64,000 nucleotides of DNA from Batillaria attramentaria (lineage: Eukaryota > Mollusca > Gastropoda > Batillariidae): contig JACVVK020000147.1 in NCBI GenBank assembly GCA_018292915.2, positions 430,001 to 494,000 of the forward strand, written 5' to 3'. Made by a program: the position numbers and the translations under genes. Shown in pieces: positions 21,505 through 33,157 of this stretch. The first letter of the stretch is position 1. The number at the start of each line of letters is the position of its first letter. The notes under the pieces are model-generated. The model had not been told where the DNA came from. It was given only the letters and a program-made list of their open reading frames with translations, and did no database searches.

Positions 21505-22513
21505 GCCGTTGTCCAGGACCACAGAACATTTATACATTTACGGCTGTTTGTCCTGGGCCACAGAACATGTACACATTTACAGCCGTGTGTCCTGAGCCAC
21601 CCACAGAAAATGTATACATTCACAGCTGTGTATCCTGGGCCACGGAACCTGTATTCATTTACATCTGTGTGTCCAGAGCCACAGAACATATACACATTTA
21701 CAGCTGTGTGTCCTGGGCCACAAAACATGTATACATTTACAGCTGTGTGTCCAGGGCCACAGAACATGTATACATTTACAGCTGTGTGTCCAGGGTCACA
21801 AAACATGTATTTACAGCTGTGTGTCCTGAGTCACAGAACATGTATTTAAAGCTGTGTGTCTTGGGCCACAGAACATGTATTTAAAGCTGTGTGTCCCGGG
21901 CCACAGAACATGTATTAAAGCTGTGTGTCCTGGGCCACAGAACATGCATTTACAGCCGTGTGTCCTGGGCCACAGAACATGTATACATTTACAGCTGTGT
22001 GTCCTGGGCCACAGAACATGTATTTTCATCTGTGTGTCCAGGGCTACAAAACATGTATACATTTACAGCTGTGTGTCCTGGGCCACAGAACATGTATTTT
22101 CAGCTGTGTGTCCAGGGCTACAAAACATGTATACATTTACAGCTGTGTGTCCTGGGCCACAGAACATGTATTTTCAGCTGTGTGTCCAGGGCTACAAAAC
22201 ATGTATACATTTACAGCTGTGTGTCCTGGGCCACAGAACATGTATTTACAACTGTGTGTCCTGGACCACAGAACATGTATTTACAGCTGTGTGTTCAGGG
22301 CCACAGAACATGTACACATTTACAGCCGTGTGTCCTGAGCCACGTAACATGTATTTACAGCTGTGTGTCCTGAGCCACGTAACATGTATTTACAGATGTG
22401 TGCCCTGGGCCACAGAAGCTGTATGTTCTGGACTACAGAACATGTATTTACAGCTCAGTGTGTGTCCTGGGCCACAAAACATGTATACATTTACAGCTGT
22501 GTGTCCTGGGCCC
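21505..22513 (+). repeat. Minisatellite of about 28 units (39 and 35 bp types)
   Basis: The unit is GTGTGTCCTGGGCCACAGAA, CATGTATACATTTACAGCT (39 bp), or a shorter form lacking ACAT (35 bp). Units differ at a few positions (CCTGGG/CCAGGG, CAGAAC/CAAAAC). In 22,020-22,250 a 74-bp pair of one long and one short unit repeats three times, a higher-order arrangement. Frames of 105-234 codons open in all three + frames because the unit has no stop. I see no sign of a gene. Confidence 0.95.
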
Positions 22514-23166
22514 GCCCACATGACCCTCTGCTGCAAAAATGATGCATCGACAAACTGAAGCACGTAGTGCACCGCTGAGTCAACGCGGACCCTGCCAATA
22601 CCCCGCCGCGCGCTTACATCCCATGTCAAAAGCGATCACAGTGCGAGCCAATCTCTCACCCAGCCTGTCCACTCATAAATCCTTACACACAGCGATATAG
22701 TCCCTCACATCGGCCAAAGTGACACTCAAAGAACCGTTTCGTCGAAGTTCCAATTAAGATTTTGAATCAGCTCGGTGAGAGGCAGAGCCAGTGCTGCGGG
22801 AACGACTTCAAAGAGCAAGAGAGGGCCCCCATCCTGGTTTTGCAAGAGCACTTCATTTAATTTCCGATGCACGTTTTTGACTTTTATCGTGTGCCGGTGT
22901 TGCAAGAAAAACGAGCTGCCCTGGGAAAAAATGGCTACGGACCGGTTACCGTGACTTCAAAACGAAGAAGAGTGAAGTCAAAGGGGAGCAATCCACTTAC
23001 AAGTGAAAAGTGAACTTTGAATCGACATTTAAACCACAAAAAAAAAAAAAAACCCACCCAAAAAATCAACAATAACAAAACAAACAACTGAAAACAAAAC
23101 AAAATTTCGAACACAAAGAAACTTCGCAATGTTTCCAGTTCTTCGCCGTTCACGAGTCAAATGCGT

Positions 23167-23168
<2 letters not shown>
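22514..23168. other. Unassigned
   Basis: No gene or repeat copy recognised. Confidence 0.3.

Positions 23169-23216
<48 letters not shown>
23169..23216. repeat. (GT)n microsatellite
   Basis: Pure GT tract. Confidence 0.95.
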
Positions 23217-23218
<2 letters not shown>

Positions 23219-23689
23219 ACGTCCGTCCGTCCCCCTTTACCCCATGCACAACACTAGAAACTCTCAGTGCTCGGACATGACGTAATACCTAGTAATACAA
23301 GTCTGGCGTGCAAATATAATCCCACACCGGTTCAGAAACCTGGGTAGGAAGCCACCCTGCTGTTCGGAGAAGCTTCATCCCTCCGTTCGCCATTTTGACG
23401 CAATATTTCAGCCGATGCTAACAGACTTGAAATATGTTTTCAATTTTGGCACTTGTCACTAAACGCCAACTTCAAAGCCCGGGGTATGATGGACACAGCT
23501 GGAGAGACGCGCGGTTTGAAAAGTCTCTATCACACCAGATAGTCTGCCTGTCTAGGGCTGAAGACCGGGAGTAGGGGGGGGGGGTGAGGAGTAAGAGGGG
23601 GTAGGGGGAATGGTGGAGTGTGTTTTAGCGATTGAAAGAAAGACTCGTGGGGTTTATGCCTTCTTGCGTTTTAGATAACAGTGTGGGTG
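23217..23689. other. Unassigned
   Basis: No feature recognised apart from a G-rich run near 23,574. Confidence 0.3.
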
Positions 23690-23818
23690 GATGTAGGGTG
23701 ATATCAAAGACGGGGCAACGAGAAAAGGCCAGCACAAATATTTGGCCCCAACCTGGATTCGAACACACGACCCCAGCATTGAAAGCCCAATGCTCTACCA
23801 TTCAGCTGTCCCGGCTCC
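23690..23818 (-). mobile_element. SINE-A, tail missing
   Basis: Body and head are present (GATATCAAAGACGGGGCAAC, CCTGGATTCGAACACACGAC, CTCTACCATTCAGCTGTCCC); the AACGTCC tail is absent. Confidence 0.85.
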
Positions 23819-23819
23819 G

Positions 23820-25225
23820 CGTTTTAGATACAGGATATATCATATGTTATGTGTCTTACGATCGTGTTGAAGTGTCACAGTTTCTGAGTTTGTTGTTGTT
23901 GTTCTCAGTTGTTGTTTGGTAAGAGTATGTGGTCTAGGATAAGTATAACTATTGTTATCATCAGTTGTTATCATATATATTTACACCAAACATTGTTTGG
24001 TTGACCACCAAGGGGACATGAAGTGAACATAATATAAGAAAAGACGAAATAAACTGCACTTTACCAAAATGCAGCTTTTCGGTTCACTTGTTATATCGGA
24101 GTAATGGTACGGCTAAAACAACGCTGTGTCGTTGACATACGTGCCGCCATTTCACATTTAGATCCAGTCTAGAGAACTGTTCTTCCTATGACGCCATAAA
24201 GCCCTATTTTCTTCAGTGCGATGCTGTGACAAAACTACTGCTCCGATTAAAAACAAACAAACAAACAACAAAAAACACGACGACGACCACGACAGTGACG
24301 ACGATGACAACAACAACAACAACAACAACAACACGACTATTTTTGCTAGTCGACTCTGTGGTTTGTACGAATTACAAAATAAACATGTTCTGCTGACTTT
24401 GCACTCGCTATCTCCACTCCCCCCCCCCCCCCCCCCCAGTCTTTCCAGGTCTTCAGCTTTGTCACATGTGTGCAAACGTGTAACTTAGCTTTTAGTGAAT
24501 GTCGGTGAACCCTCCCCAAAATAACCTCCCACAATTTATTTTCCGAAAACATTTCGTGTGACGTCATCTGCCTGCCCAATTCATTCTCACTTTCTTGTCT
24601 TTTCGTTTATTCACAGTCTATTTTCGTGAAATTGCATACTGACATGCTGCACCCAAGTGGGTTAAAAACATTTGGAATACCTAACTGAATTAAGTCATGT
24701 TTGTGGCAGGTTTTGAGTGACTTGTCAAACGGGGCGTCAGTCGTGCAGCGTAACTCTTCCTCAATGGCTGTTGACAGACGACTTCACACCCTAATCTGGA
24801 GACGTCCATTCATCACAGCGCATCAGTTGACGGATGGGAGTGATCGTGGTAAACTGACTGCCCTAATCAAGCAGCCAGTAACTTTAGTGCTGCGCACAGA
24901 ACAACATATCTGTTTATAGCTCTGTGCTGGTGGTCCATTGACGCTGAAAAGAAATCTGACAGATTTTTCAACGAATACATTTGTTTGGACAATATGTAGG
25001 TAAATGATCGATTTGTTTCCAGCGGCCACTGGAATGGTAAGCGCAAAATCCGGAAAAAAGGCATTGAGGTTTTAATAGATGCGGGATAAATAAACCAACG
25101 ACAACGACAACAACAACAACAACATAACAAATCTGTACATATTTTGACCATGTCGGAATTCGAACCCACAAAAACCTGATCCAGTTATGAGAGCCTCAAT
25201 CACGCCCCCCCCCCTCCCTCACACC
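23820..25225. other. Mostly unassigned
   Basis: Short (AAAC)n, (CGA)n, (AAC)n and poly-C tracts near 24,250-24,440, and a tRNA-like B-box trace (CGGAATTCGAACCCAC, about 25,155). No gene recognised. Confidence 0.35.
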
Positions 25226-25227
25226 CC

Positions 25228-25228
<1 letters not shown>

Positions 25229-25301
<73 letters not shown>
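25229..25301. repeat. (CA)n microsatellite
   Basis: Pure CA tract. Confidence 0.95.
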
Positions 25302-25302
<1 letters not shown>

Positions 25303-26031
25303 GTTTCTTAGTTTGTTTGTTTATTTGCTTTTGAGAGTGGGGGATTGGGGTGGGAGGGAGTGGGGTCGGGGGGAGGAGGTGTTTCGATATTCGTTGGGGG
25401 GGGGGGGGGAGAGGGGAGGGGATGTGTACTTCGAGGTTTAGTGTAGGGTTAGGGTTTCCTTGTGGTAATGATCCAATCGCTATGCCAGAAATGCAAATGG
25501 CCCAAGAGGACGGGCTACACCAACCCCGCACTAGTAATACCAAAGCGACCTGATAACCGGCCGCCCGAACAACAATAACCCCAAAAAAAGGTCAGGCAGT
25601 ACAAAAAGACTGAAATATACACGAAAGCCCAAGAATCAAGATGGCCCATGTCATGTCTCGTCTGATGTGCGGTGACAGCGACCGGCGTCCGAGAGTTGTA
25701 ATTGACCAATCACCATCCTGCGCGCCTAAAGTGGCGCACGAGCTGTACGTGCACGTGGGAATTGACCAGAGACCGCGAGACACGCTGGACATCAACTTTG
25801 TCGCGGCTGGTCGCCATGGGATACGCGGCGGAGTGACACGGCTGTGCCCCGAGACGATGAGAAATGAATAATTACGGGCTCTTTCTGGGGGCGACACTCT
25901 CACAGAGACCCTGAGTGTACAGAATATAGCCTGTTTGAATAGGCCCGGGGGGGGGGGGGGGAGGGGGTAAACCACGTGACTTGAAGGTGCACGAGGAGAA
26001 CGGAATATACGAGAAGATGGCATCTATCATT
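25302..26031. other. Unassigned
   Basis: G-rich runs at 25,350-25,425 and 25,946-25,968; no gene recognised. Confidence 0.3.
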
Positions 26032-26032
26032 G

Positions 26033-26307
26033 GCGGGAGATGACAAAATAGCAGTTATTTTCTGTAGGAAAACAGGTTTTCTGCAGAAAACGGAAACCTT
26101 TTCTGCCAAAAAAACAAAAACCAAAAAACAAACCAATCCTGTTCTTCTGTTAAGAAAAAAACAAACCACTTTTTCTGCAGAGAAATTGCACTTTTGTGCA
26201 GGAAAACTGGTTTTCTGCAGAAAAATCTACAGTCTTGTTTTAGTCCGACTTTTCTGTAGAAAGTCGGTGGTTTTTCTGCAGGAAACTGCTAGTTTGTCAT
26301 CTCTCGC
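26033..26307. mobile_element. MITE with 24-bp inverted ends and internal TTTTCTGCAGAAAA words
   Basis: The left end GCGGGAGATGACAAAATAGC AGTT and the reverse complement of the right end GCGAGAGATGACAAACTAGC AGTT match at 22 of 24 positions. The 275-bp element contains eight variants of the palindrome TTTTCTGCAGAAAA. No coding capacity. I see no second copy in the window, so its class is open. Confidence 0.75.
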
Positions 26308-26477
26308 ACGTATGAATTCTGCCACAGGTTTGGCTCCTGTTTCCAGTGTCCCTGGAAGGTGCGAAAATACAATTTGACTGGAACTTCAGTAAAACCAGAA
26401 ACAGAACTACCACCAACAGAAGCAACAGCTACTACAAGAATAGAATACAATAAGACTACTACTTCTACTACCACTGC

Positions 26478-26645
26478 GGGGAGCCGGGGTGGCTGAATGG
26501 TAGAGCGCTGGACTTTCAATGCTCGGGTCGTGAGTTCGAATCCCGGCTGGGGCCAGATATTTACTCTTTTTCTCGTTGCCCCGTCTTTGATATCACCCTT
26601 ATGTGGTGGAAAAGGACGTTAAACTCCCAAACACTCACCCACCCT
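26478..26645 (+). mobile_element. SINE-A, near-consensus copy
   Basis: Head GGGAGCCGGGGTGGCTGAAT GGTAGAGCGC, B-box GTGAGTTCGAATCCC, body and CACTCACCCACCCTC tail. A short deletion has removed GTGCTGGCC after AGATATTT. Confidence 0.92.
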
Positions 26646-26689
26646 CTACTGCTACTGCTTGTCTCAGCATACATTTTGCGGTGGTTGGC

Positions 26690-26827
26690 GGCTTGTTTGG
26701 CGGTCTTTTCTCACCATATAGGGCTGACGTCAAAGACGGGACAACGAGGTAATAACTAACACCTTTTGTTTGTTGTTTCTAAGCAGGATTCGAACTCACG
26801 ACCCGAGGATTGTACAGCTCGGCAATC

Positions 26828-26830
<3 letters not shown>
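26690..26830 (-). mobile_element. SINE-A-like, old
   Basis: GTCAAAGACGGGACAACGAG and AGGATTCGAACTCACGACCC survive; the centre is replaced. Confidence 0.55.
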
Positions 26831-26873
<43 letters not shown>

Positions 26874-26935
26874 AACGACGGAAGTATTTTTGCAAAAAAG
26901 AAACACACAAACGAACAACACCCAAGCAACAAAAC

Positions 26936-26986
<51 letters not shown>
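26829..26986. repeat. (GT)n and (CA)n in inverted arrangement
   Basis: A GT tract (26,829-26,871) and a CA tract (26,939-26,986) lie 67 bp apart, so a single strand could fold back. Confidence 0.95.
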
Positions 26987-26987
<1 letters not shown>

Positions 26988-26989
26988 AA

Positions 26990-27552
26990 TTAAGAAAAGA
27001 AAACAGACTAATAGGACACATCATGTCCTGACAGAGTCCAGTTAATGAATTGGACACATTACGCCGAGACAAAGTCCAATTAATGGACCAGTCATACAAA
27101 ACGAGCATTCATGATTCAGCCGACCACAGACCTGTACAGCCAGCAAGTTCATCATGGAAGTCCACAGTTAGAAAGTTATAAACCCACAACATTATAGGCG
27201 CACTTTCTCGTCGAATCGTGCAAGGTGTGATTTGCCTCCCTTGGGTCGGGTAGCGCTTTCGCGCGTTGACGCCTCTCGCGGCCCTGTCGCAGGCATTATG
27301 AGAGCGGTTGTGTGGCGCGCCCGGCAGCGAGCATGTCGATAAATATCTCATTACAATATTAATCCCTGAGACAGCGACTGGTGAAGCGGGGGGAGTGAGG
27401 TGTGAGACCCATCTGCTGTGTCTGCAACCACTGATAGGGATAGCTGCGCAGACACTGACTGGAACTAGCTGTTTGGTGTACAGATTTTAGGGTTCTGTTC
27501 TGATCCGATCTCGGCAGTCTTTTCTTCAGTTCTCTGCTGTTACATTTCTTTC
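26990..27552. other. Unassigned
   Basis: No gene or repeat copy recognised. Confidence 0.3.
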
Positions 27553-27938
27553 ACCATATATAACCAGAACTAAAATATATATTTTAGTACGTACTGTATA
27601 ACCAGAATTGCGGTAAAATATATATTTTAGTACTGTATAACCAGAATTGTGGTAAAATATATATTTTAGTACGTACTGTATAACCAGAATTGCGTAAAAT
27701 ATTTATTTTAGCACTGTATAACCAGAATTGCGGTATAATATATATTTTAGTACTGTATAACCAGAACTGCGATAAAATATATATTTTAGTACTGTATAAC
27801 CAGAACTGCGATAAAATATATATTTTAGTACGTACTGTATAACCGGAATTGCGGTAAAATATATATTTTAGTACTGTATAATCAGATTTGCGGTAAAATA
27901 TATATTTTAGTACTGTATAACCAGAATTACGGTAAAAT
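27553..27938. repeat. Minisatellite of 10 units with palindromic cores
   Basis: The unit is about 39 bp: TACTGTATAACCAGAATTGC, GGTAAAATATATATTTTAG. Some units carry an extra ACGT, so that GTACGTAC is formed. Each unit contains the self-complementary AAAATATATATTTT. The 130-codon - strand frame is a by-product of the unit length. Confidence 0.93.
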
Positions 27939-27939
27939 A

Positions 27940-29508
27940 TAGTCATGGTCTCCTCTCTCCTGAAATCGAGAGTCATGGATCCTAGCGTAGAAAAAAATTT
28001 AACACATTAATATCTCTGTGGTGGCTGGACCAATATTTAAATACTGATAGGATACAAGTGACGCTGAATAACGCTCCATGAAAATATACACTTTGGCCTT
28101 ACAAGCTACCGTGCATGATTGTCTGAGTGGAAAATGCCCAACTCTAACACTGCGAGCTGAGGTTCGTCTGCTTGCCAGCCATTTGCATGGTGTCGGCGCA
28201 TGCGTGCCTGAATAGAAAACCGCGGGAAAAGTCGGAGATTTCTAAAGGTGGGCAGATCAGACAAAAGCTGACAGAATAACAGGAATTGATGTAAAATCTC
28301 TTTGTCAGTCTCAAAAATAGTTGGCTGAAAAATCTCACAGGTCCTGTACTGCTTTCTACAAGCTTTTCTTAATCAGAAAACTCACTCAGCGAAAAGATTT
28401 TTCAACTAAAACGTAAGTCAGTTCAAGATCCCTCGAATCTGACAGGCCGGCATGCTGATCCCTCCCAACCGCATAGCAGAAAGATCTACACAAATACACG
28501 AGATTTTTCTTTGATGACTGAACAAAATTTCTGATTACCACTGATTTGATGTGATCACTGATCATCATGGTGTGAGTGTTTATGTTATGTCTCTCTAGAT
28601 CTAGATTGTGAGCCGACAAGCAAATTCACGTGGAAGGATGGTAGTGAGGAGAAAGAATAAAAGGAAAAAAGGGGGCGGGGCGTAAAATACGGCAAGCACT
28701 ATTACACAGCTACTGTACTTTTTAAACTTTACAAACTCACTGTCACATAATCCAGTGTGTTAAATTGTACGTGCAGTTTTGCTTTCCAGGGACAAGGTCG
28801 GTGTAAACTAGCATGCACAATCAAACGCAAAACAGTAATGGAAAACGTTGAATCTGAACACTGAGATGATTTAAGTCCATCCCATACAAATCAAGACTCA
28901 TCTTTTTTGTCCCTTACAGTATACCAACATTGGCTGTCAAGAGCATTACATGTTTGGCAGCGTGAGCGGGGAAAACAGCAACAATGAACATGGTTCAAAC
29001 TGAAAATGTTGCCACTTCGCATTGTCAGACTCTTGACGTCAATGGCACCACGCGCATCACGTTTGTATGTGGGCACTTGTTTTCAAATGTTTTTTCCTTT
29101 GGAGCGAAATGATCCAGTTTGCTGAAGATGATCAATAAAATTGTATTGATGATCTTTGGTTTTCCCTCTGTTGTTGTATGTTTCTAAAAAGCATTCATGT
29201 CTGTGCTTGGGACTGCTGATAAGACAGTCGAAACATGCTTGGTGAGTGGATGAGGATCTTTGTAAATTAGGCTTTTGGTTGTCCTTTGAGTTGGTCAGAC
29301 CAGACACAGCGAATGGTCAGACATCAGATTCCTGACGGGCGAAGGTTGTCCGATTTCATTTAAGACTTTTTTTAATGTTTGGCAGATAAGTACACATTGT
29401 ATATTTTAATTCATATACAACTAGGTCTGTTGTACTGCAAACAAAAACGCATAAATGGGCACACCAACCGTATCTATTTATATTTTAGTATTATTTGTAC
29501 TGTTTAAT

Positions 29509-29555
<47 letters not shown>

Positions 29556-30090
29556 TATAATGAGAAACATCGAAAGACTTAATGTTCAGGTAGTGTATGT
29601 TGAAATTTATCAGCCTTGTGATTAGGACATCACTTGGAAGGTCACACATTATCAAACGTTTCCTTTTGTACATTTATTTCTAGACACATGTTGATCAGTT
29701 ACAACACAAACATTTTGGCCAATGGGGACAAAGTTTACCATTCAGACTGGAAACATGGCAGCACATGGAAACTGATCAGATTTAGGACTGACCATACAGT
29801 AATGTGTCATGGTAAAAACAAAAACAAAACTAAATGCCATTTCTTTCAAATGTTACAACAGTGAAACAAGTGCTTGGACAACTAGCAAATTACAGATAAC
29901 AGAAAATGTATACCTGAAATATATTCTTTAGATTCTCACTGTTCCTTCAGCCCTAGCCAAGTCAGATTCACACTTCAAACAGAGTTTAGTACTAAATTTA
30001 TTTCAAAAAGGTGGGGGTGGGGGTATGGCAGTTTGAATTGAGCGTCAAGTGTTTGATTAGATGAGGGAATTTTGGGACTGAATTTCACTA
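27940..30090. other. Repeat-poor stretch, unassigned
   Basis: Apart from a CA tract at 29,513-29,552 I see no repeat copy. Frames are at most 77 codons with no recognisable domain. Confidence 0.35.
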
Positions 30091-30446
30091 GTGTCAATAC
30101 TGGAAAAGGTCTTGTCCTATTACAACCGGCTTTGACATCACCATTATGGTAACAAAAGATAATTTTAATGAGGGAATTTTAGTGTCCAAGATGCCCGGTC
30201 TGTTGATCCTGAGGTACATGTAGCAGGTAACAATCCCATGGTAGGCAGGGATATCACTGGCGATTGCTTTCTGAGGGGATTTCATATCGGTTAAACACAG
30301 ACTTAGGCCAGTTTAAGAATATGTAATCTTTGCTCTCAGTTTGTAGTACATGTACATGGATTCGACACAATAGAGGTTGTCTGGTATGCTTGTTGCTAAC
30401 TTTAACATTAAAACAAAAAAGCAAAAGTGGACCTAACTAAACTTAC

Positions 30447-30551
30447 CACTTGGTGTTGACTTGAATAATCGCCATGTTGAACATGATATCAGATGATGAC
30501 ACATTTGTAAACATATTTGCAGGAGCTGGTTGTTTTGAGCAGGACCTGGGC
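30447..30551 (-). other. Candidate exon, minus strand
   Basis: On the - strand TGCATTTATTTCAG precedes base 30,551 and GTAAGT follows base 30,447, an excellent acceptor-donor pair around 105 bp (35 codons). Only one frame stays open throughout; it contains AQNNQLLQICLQMCHHL. A possible partner is a donor at 30,655 (GGG then GTAAGTG), whose phase fits that frame. No homology is recognised and the exon could be non-coding. Confidence 0.3.
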
Positions 30552-30600
30552 CTGAAATAAATGCATACATGCAGATCAAAGTGATGTTGTAACACACACT

Positions 30601-30601
<1 letters not shown>

Positions 30602-30651
<50 letters not shown>
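30602..30651. repeat. (CA)n microsatellite
   Basis: Pure CA tract next to the possible - strand donor at 30,655. Confidence 0.95.
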
Positions 30652-30653
<2 letters not shown>

Positions 30654-30871
30654 ACCCCACAGTATACAACTGACTTGTACTGCACGCTTACTGAAATAGC
30701 TGCTGGTGAGTCTGACATGAGATCTATCTCTACACTGCCTGAGATCATACTTGCAATACCTATGTACAGACCAATGCCACAGCAAAATGCACAGTGTGCC
30801 CTGCTTTTCAGTCCCCCCCCCCCCTTCCTGCTGCACCAATGCACACCTATCTGTCTAGCATACTGGTTTGT

Positions 30872-31357
30872 TCAGTGCTCTGCAATAACATGACAAAGTC
30901 CAGGGAAAGGAATATCCCAAGTGTCTATCATGTCACAGTCAGCAGGGGTAAACACAGTAGGACCATGCTCACCTTCGTAGAATGGATACTGTCTGTGTAT
31001 GTGATTATTAAAACTGCTGTGAGAGTCAGAATCTAATGCAGCACTCCCTCCAGTTTTACTCCGTTGCCTCCCAGTACTGCCTCTACTCATCCCTCTCCAA
31101 CTTTCCTTGACTCCCTTCACAGTACACATCTTCCACACCCACCGGAACTCGACTGATTAGTGTAGATTGATCACCTCCTACTTCCCATCATCAGAGTCAT
31201 TTTCCTCCAATTCTTCTACATGCCCGAAGGAATCAGGAAAACCGCCGTCCAAATCTACGAATCTTGCTACACTCTAATCTTCACTTTCTGCACCATTCCC
31301 CGGAATATTGAACAAAATTCCACGATTATCCCCATTACGTAATGGTCGCGCGGCCAT
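30872..31357 (-). pseudogene. Degraded reading frame of unknown family
   Basis: From an ATG at 31,357 in the context AACAAGATGGCC, one frame runs 162 codons including the final stop, with three internal stops. Readable parts are RGILFNIPGNGAESED, FVDLDGGFPDSFGHVEELEE with NDSDDGK, and FTPADCDMIDTWDIPF. An acidic, low-complexity N-terminus is seen in piggyBac-type transposases and in many nuclear proteins, but no diagnostic motif is present. It may be a dead gene, a transposon remnant, or chance. Confidence 0.25.
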
Positions 31358-31359
31358 CT

Positions 31360-32598
31360 TGTTGATACGAAAATCTAAAGTAGATTTTCACACGAACATT
31401 TATAGAAACGTAAAAACACTCGTAGATAAATATTGCTGTTTGATGTAAGGAGCGAGACCGCGTCCTTCGACTTTGCGAAACTATTCAGAATATCCCAGGT
31501 AACCCACTGAATATTTCGCTAACGTCATATTTTGAGAAAATTGATTCTCGCCTGCCAAAGTCGCTGACGTGTTCTACACGGTAGCTGAGGAAGCAGTAGA
31601 CAAGAAATGCAGTAATTCTGAGTTATACAAACGCCACCAGCGACATTTTGAAGTACAATCCGATAGCAGTATGTTACTGGTATCAGTGAGTGATCGAGTG
31701 CGAACATTTCAAGATAATAGATCTGGTTCCTGCCTAGTCTGTACAATTTAGTAACTGCAGACATGTATCCGTAAAGGCTTTCTTTGAAACTTGAAGCAGG
31801 CTTTTCAGTTCTAGCATTTAAAGGTCTAAAACCACTCTAGTCAGTGTCCTAAAATAGTCGGCTGCTAAGACAAAGGTATCAGTGACGCGACGTTACTTTG
31901 CTTGTCGGCTCACACGCTTCCTTGTCGGACTCAGACGACAATCTCTGTCTAAACTGACAGACATCATGTTGTTTTGAAATAAAGGGGGAAAATGGACGTA
32001 CAAATACAGTACACTCAAACACACTGCTTACCTTCAACCACGACGAAGAAATCACAACGCGGATTGAGACTGATTGAGGAAGTATCCGTGTTAGTATCCT
32101 TTCGTGAAAAATGTCGCAGGAAAGTGCGCGCGGGTTGGTGTGAGGGCAATTGGGAGATAATTAAAACATGGAAGATAACTCTGAAATAACAATGAGTTCA
32201 TTCCCTTCAGTTTTCGCTGTGCGCCATAAGGGATCCCATTCTAACTTCCGCAGACGGCCGGTTGAAGCCGTGAACATTTCAATCAAGTTCAGCTATAAAC
32301 ATCATCGTACAGCTTAGGTACGCTGTCAGTTTTCTTATATTAGCCTGACGTTTTCCTGTGCCATAGCCACCACGAAAAAATGTAGCCACCAAAAAGTTTC
32401 TTCGCTTGGATCCCTGACCCAGGATGTGACTTCCCCGATCACTCATGGGTTACCCGGACTAGGTAAAATATATATGTGATGGGTTTCAACAAAAGGGGAA
32501 CATGTGTGTAAGGTACATTCGGCCTTGAAACTTTCACAAAAGTTGTAGTGGTAGGACCTGAAAAAAATCATAAGTCGCTTAACATGACCTACCACCAG

Positions 32599-32599
<1 letters not shown>
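31360..32599. other. Repeat-poor stretch, unassigned
   Basis: A + strand frame at about 31,553-31,751 contains ADVFYTVAEEAVDKKCSNSE and is followed at 31,684 by a GTGAGT donor-like site. I cannot match it to a family. Confidence 0.25.

Positions 32600-32680
<81 letters not shown>
32600..32680. repeat. (GT)n microsatellite
   Basis: Pure GT tract. Confidence 0.97.
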
Positions 32681-32683
<3 letters not shown>

Positions 32684-32751
32684 ATCAGTTTCTTAAAAGT
32701 GGTTGGGCGAGTTTGTCCCCCTACATTGCAAGCCCGTCAAAATGCTGTTTT

Positions 32752-32866
32752 TGTATTTTTGTTATCAATGTTCGTTGATATCCCATTTTTGTATTTTTGT
32801 TATCAATGTTCGTTGATATCCCATTTTTGTATTTTTGTTATCAATGTTCGTTGATATCCCATTTTT
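32752..32866 (+). repeat. 38-bp minisatellite, left part
   Basis: Three units of GTATTTTTGTTATCAATGTT plus CGTTGATATCCCATTTTT. The array is cut by a Helitron-like element and resumes at 34,706. Confidence 0.95.
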
Positions 32867-32896
32867 ATGTTGTTTCCATAGTAATGGAAACAACAT
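32867..32896 (-). other. 3' terminal hairpin, copy 2
   Basis: Arms ATGTTGTTTCCAT and ATGGAAACAACAT around an AGTA loop on the + strand. Confidence 0.85.
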
Positions 32897-33089
32897 AATA
32901 GGACGGGCTAAAATTTCCACGTTCATAGGCAAGCATCTGTGGTACAAACGCACGTCACTGCCGATCTCCCGCAGAGACGATTATGCAAGTGTAACTCTGA
33001 CAATGACGTAAGAAAACCTGCGTCATCGATGCTGGCATGTATGCTGTTCCGAACGCGCTTCTCCTCCTCACTGAGTGCCGTCTGTGTGG

Positions 33090-33090
<1 letters not shown>

Positions 33091-33154
<64 letters not shown>
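33091..33154. repeat. (GT)n expansion in copy 2
   Basis: The homologous place in copies 1 and 3 has only a few CA units, so the tract grew after insertion. Confidence 0.9.

Positions 33155-33157
<3 letters not shown>

Noticed and set aside
21505..22513. CRISPR-like array
   Set aside because: Units are contiguous without unique spacers and the DNA is eukaryotic; this is a minisatellite.
27553..27938. CRISPR-like array or coding repeat
   Set aside because: No spacers; AT-rich tandem units with indels.
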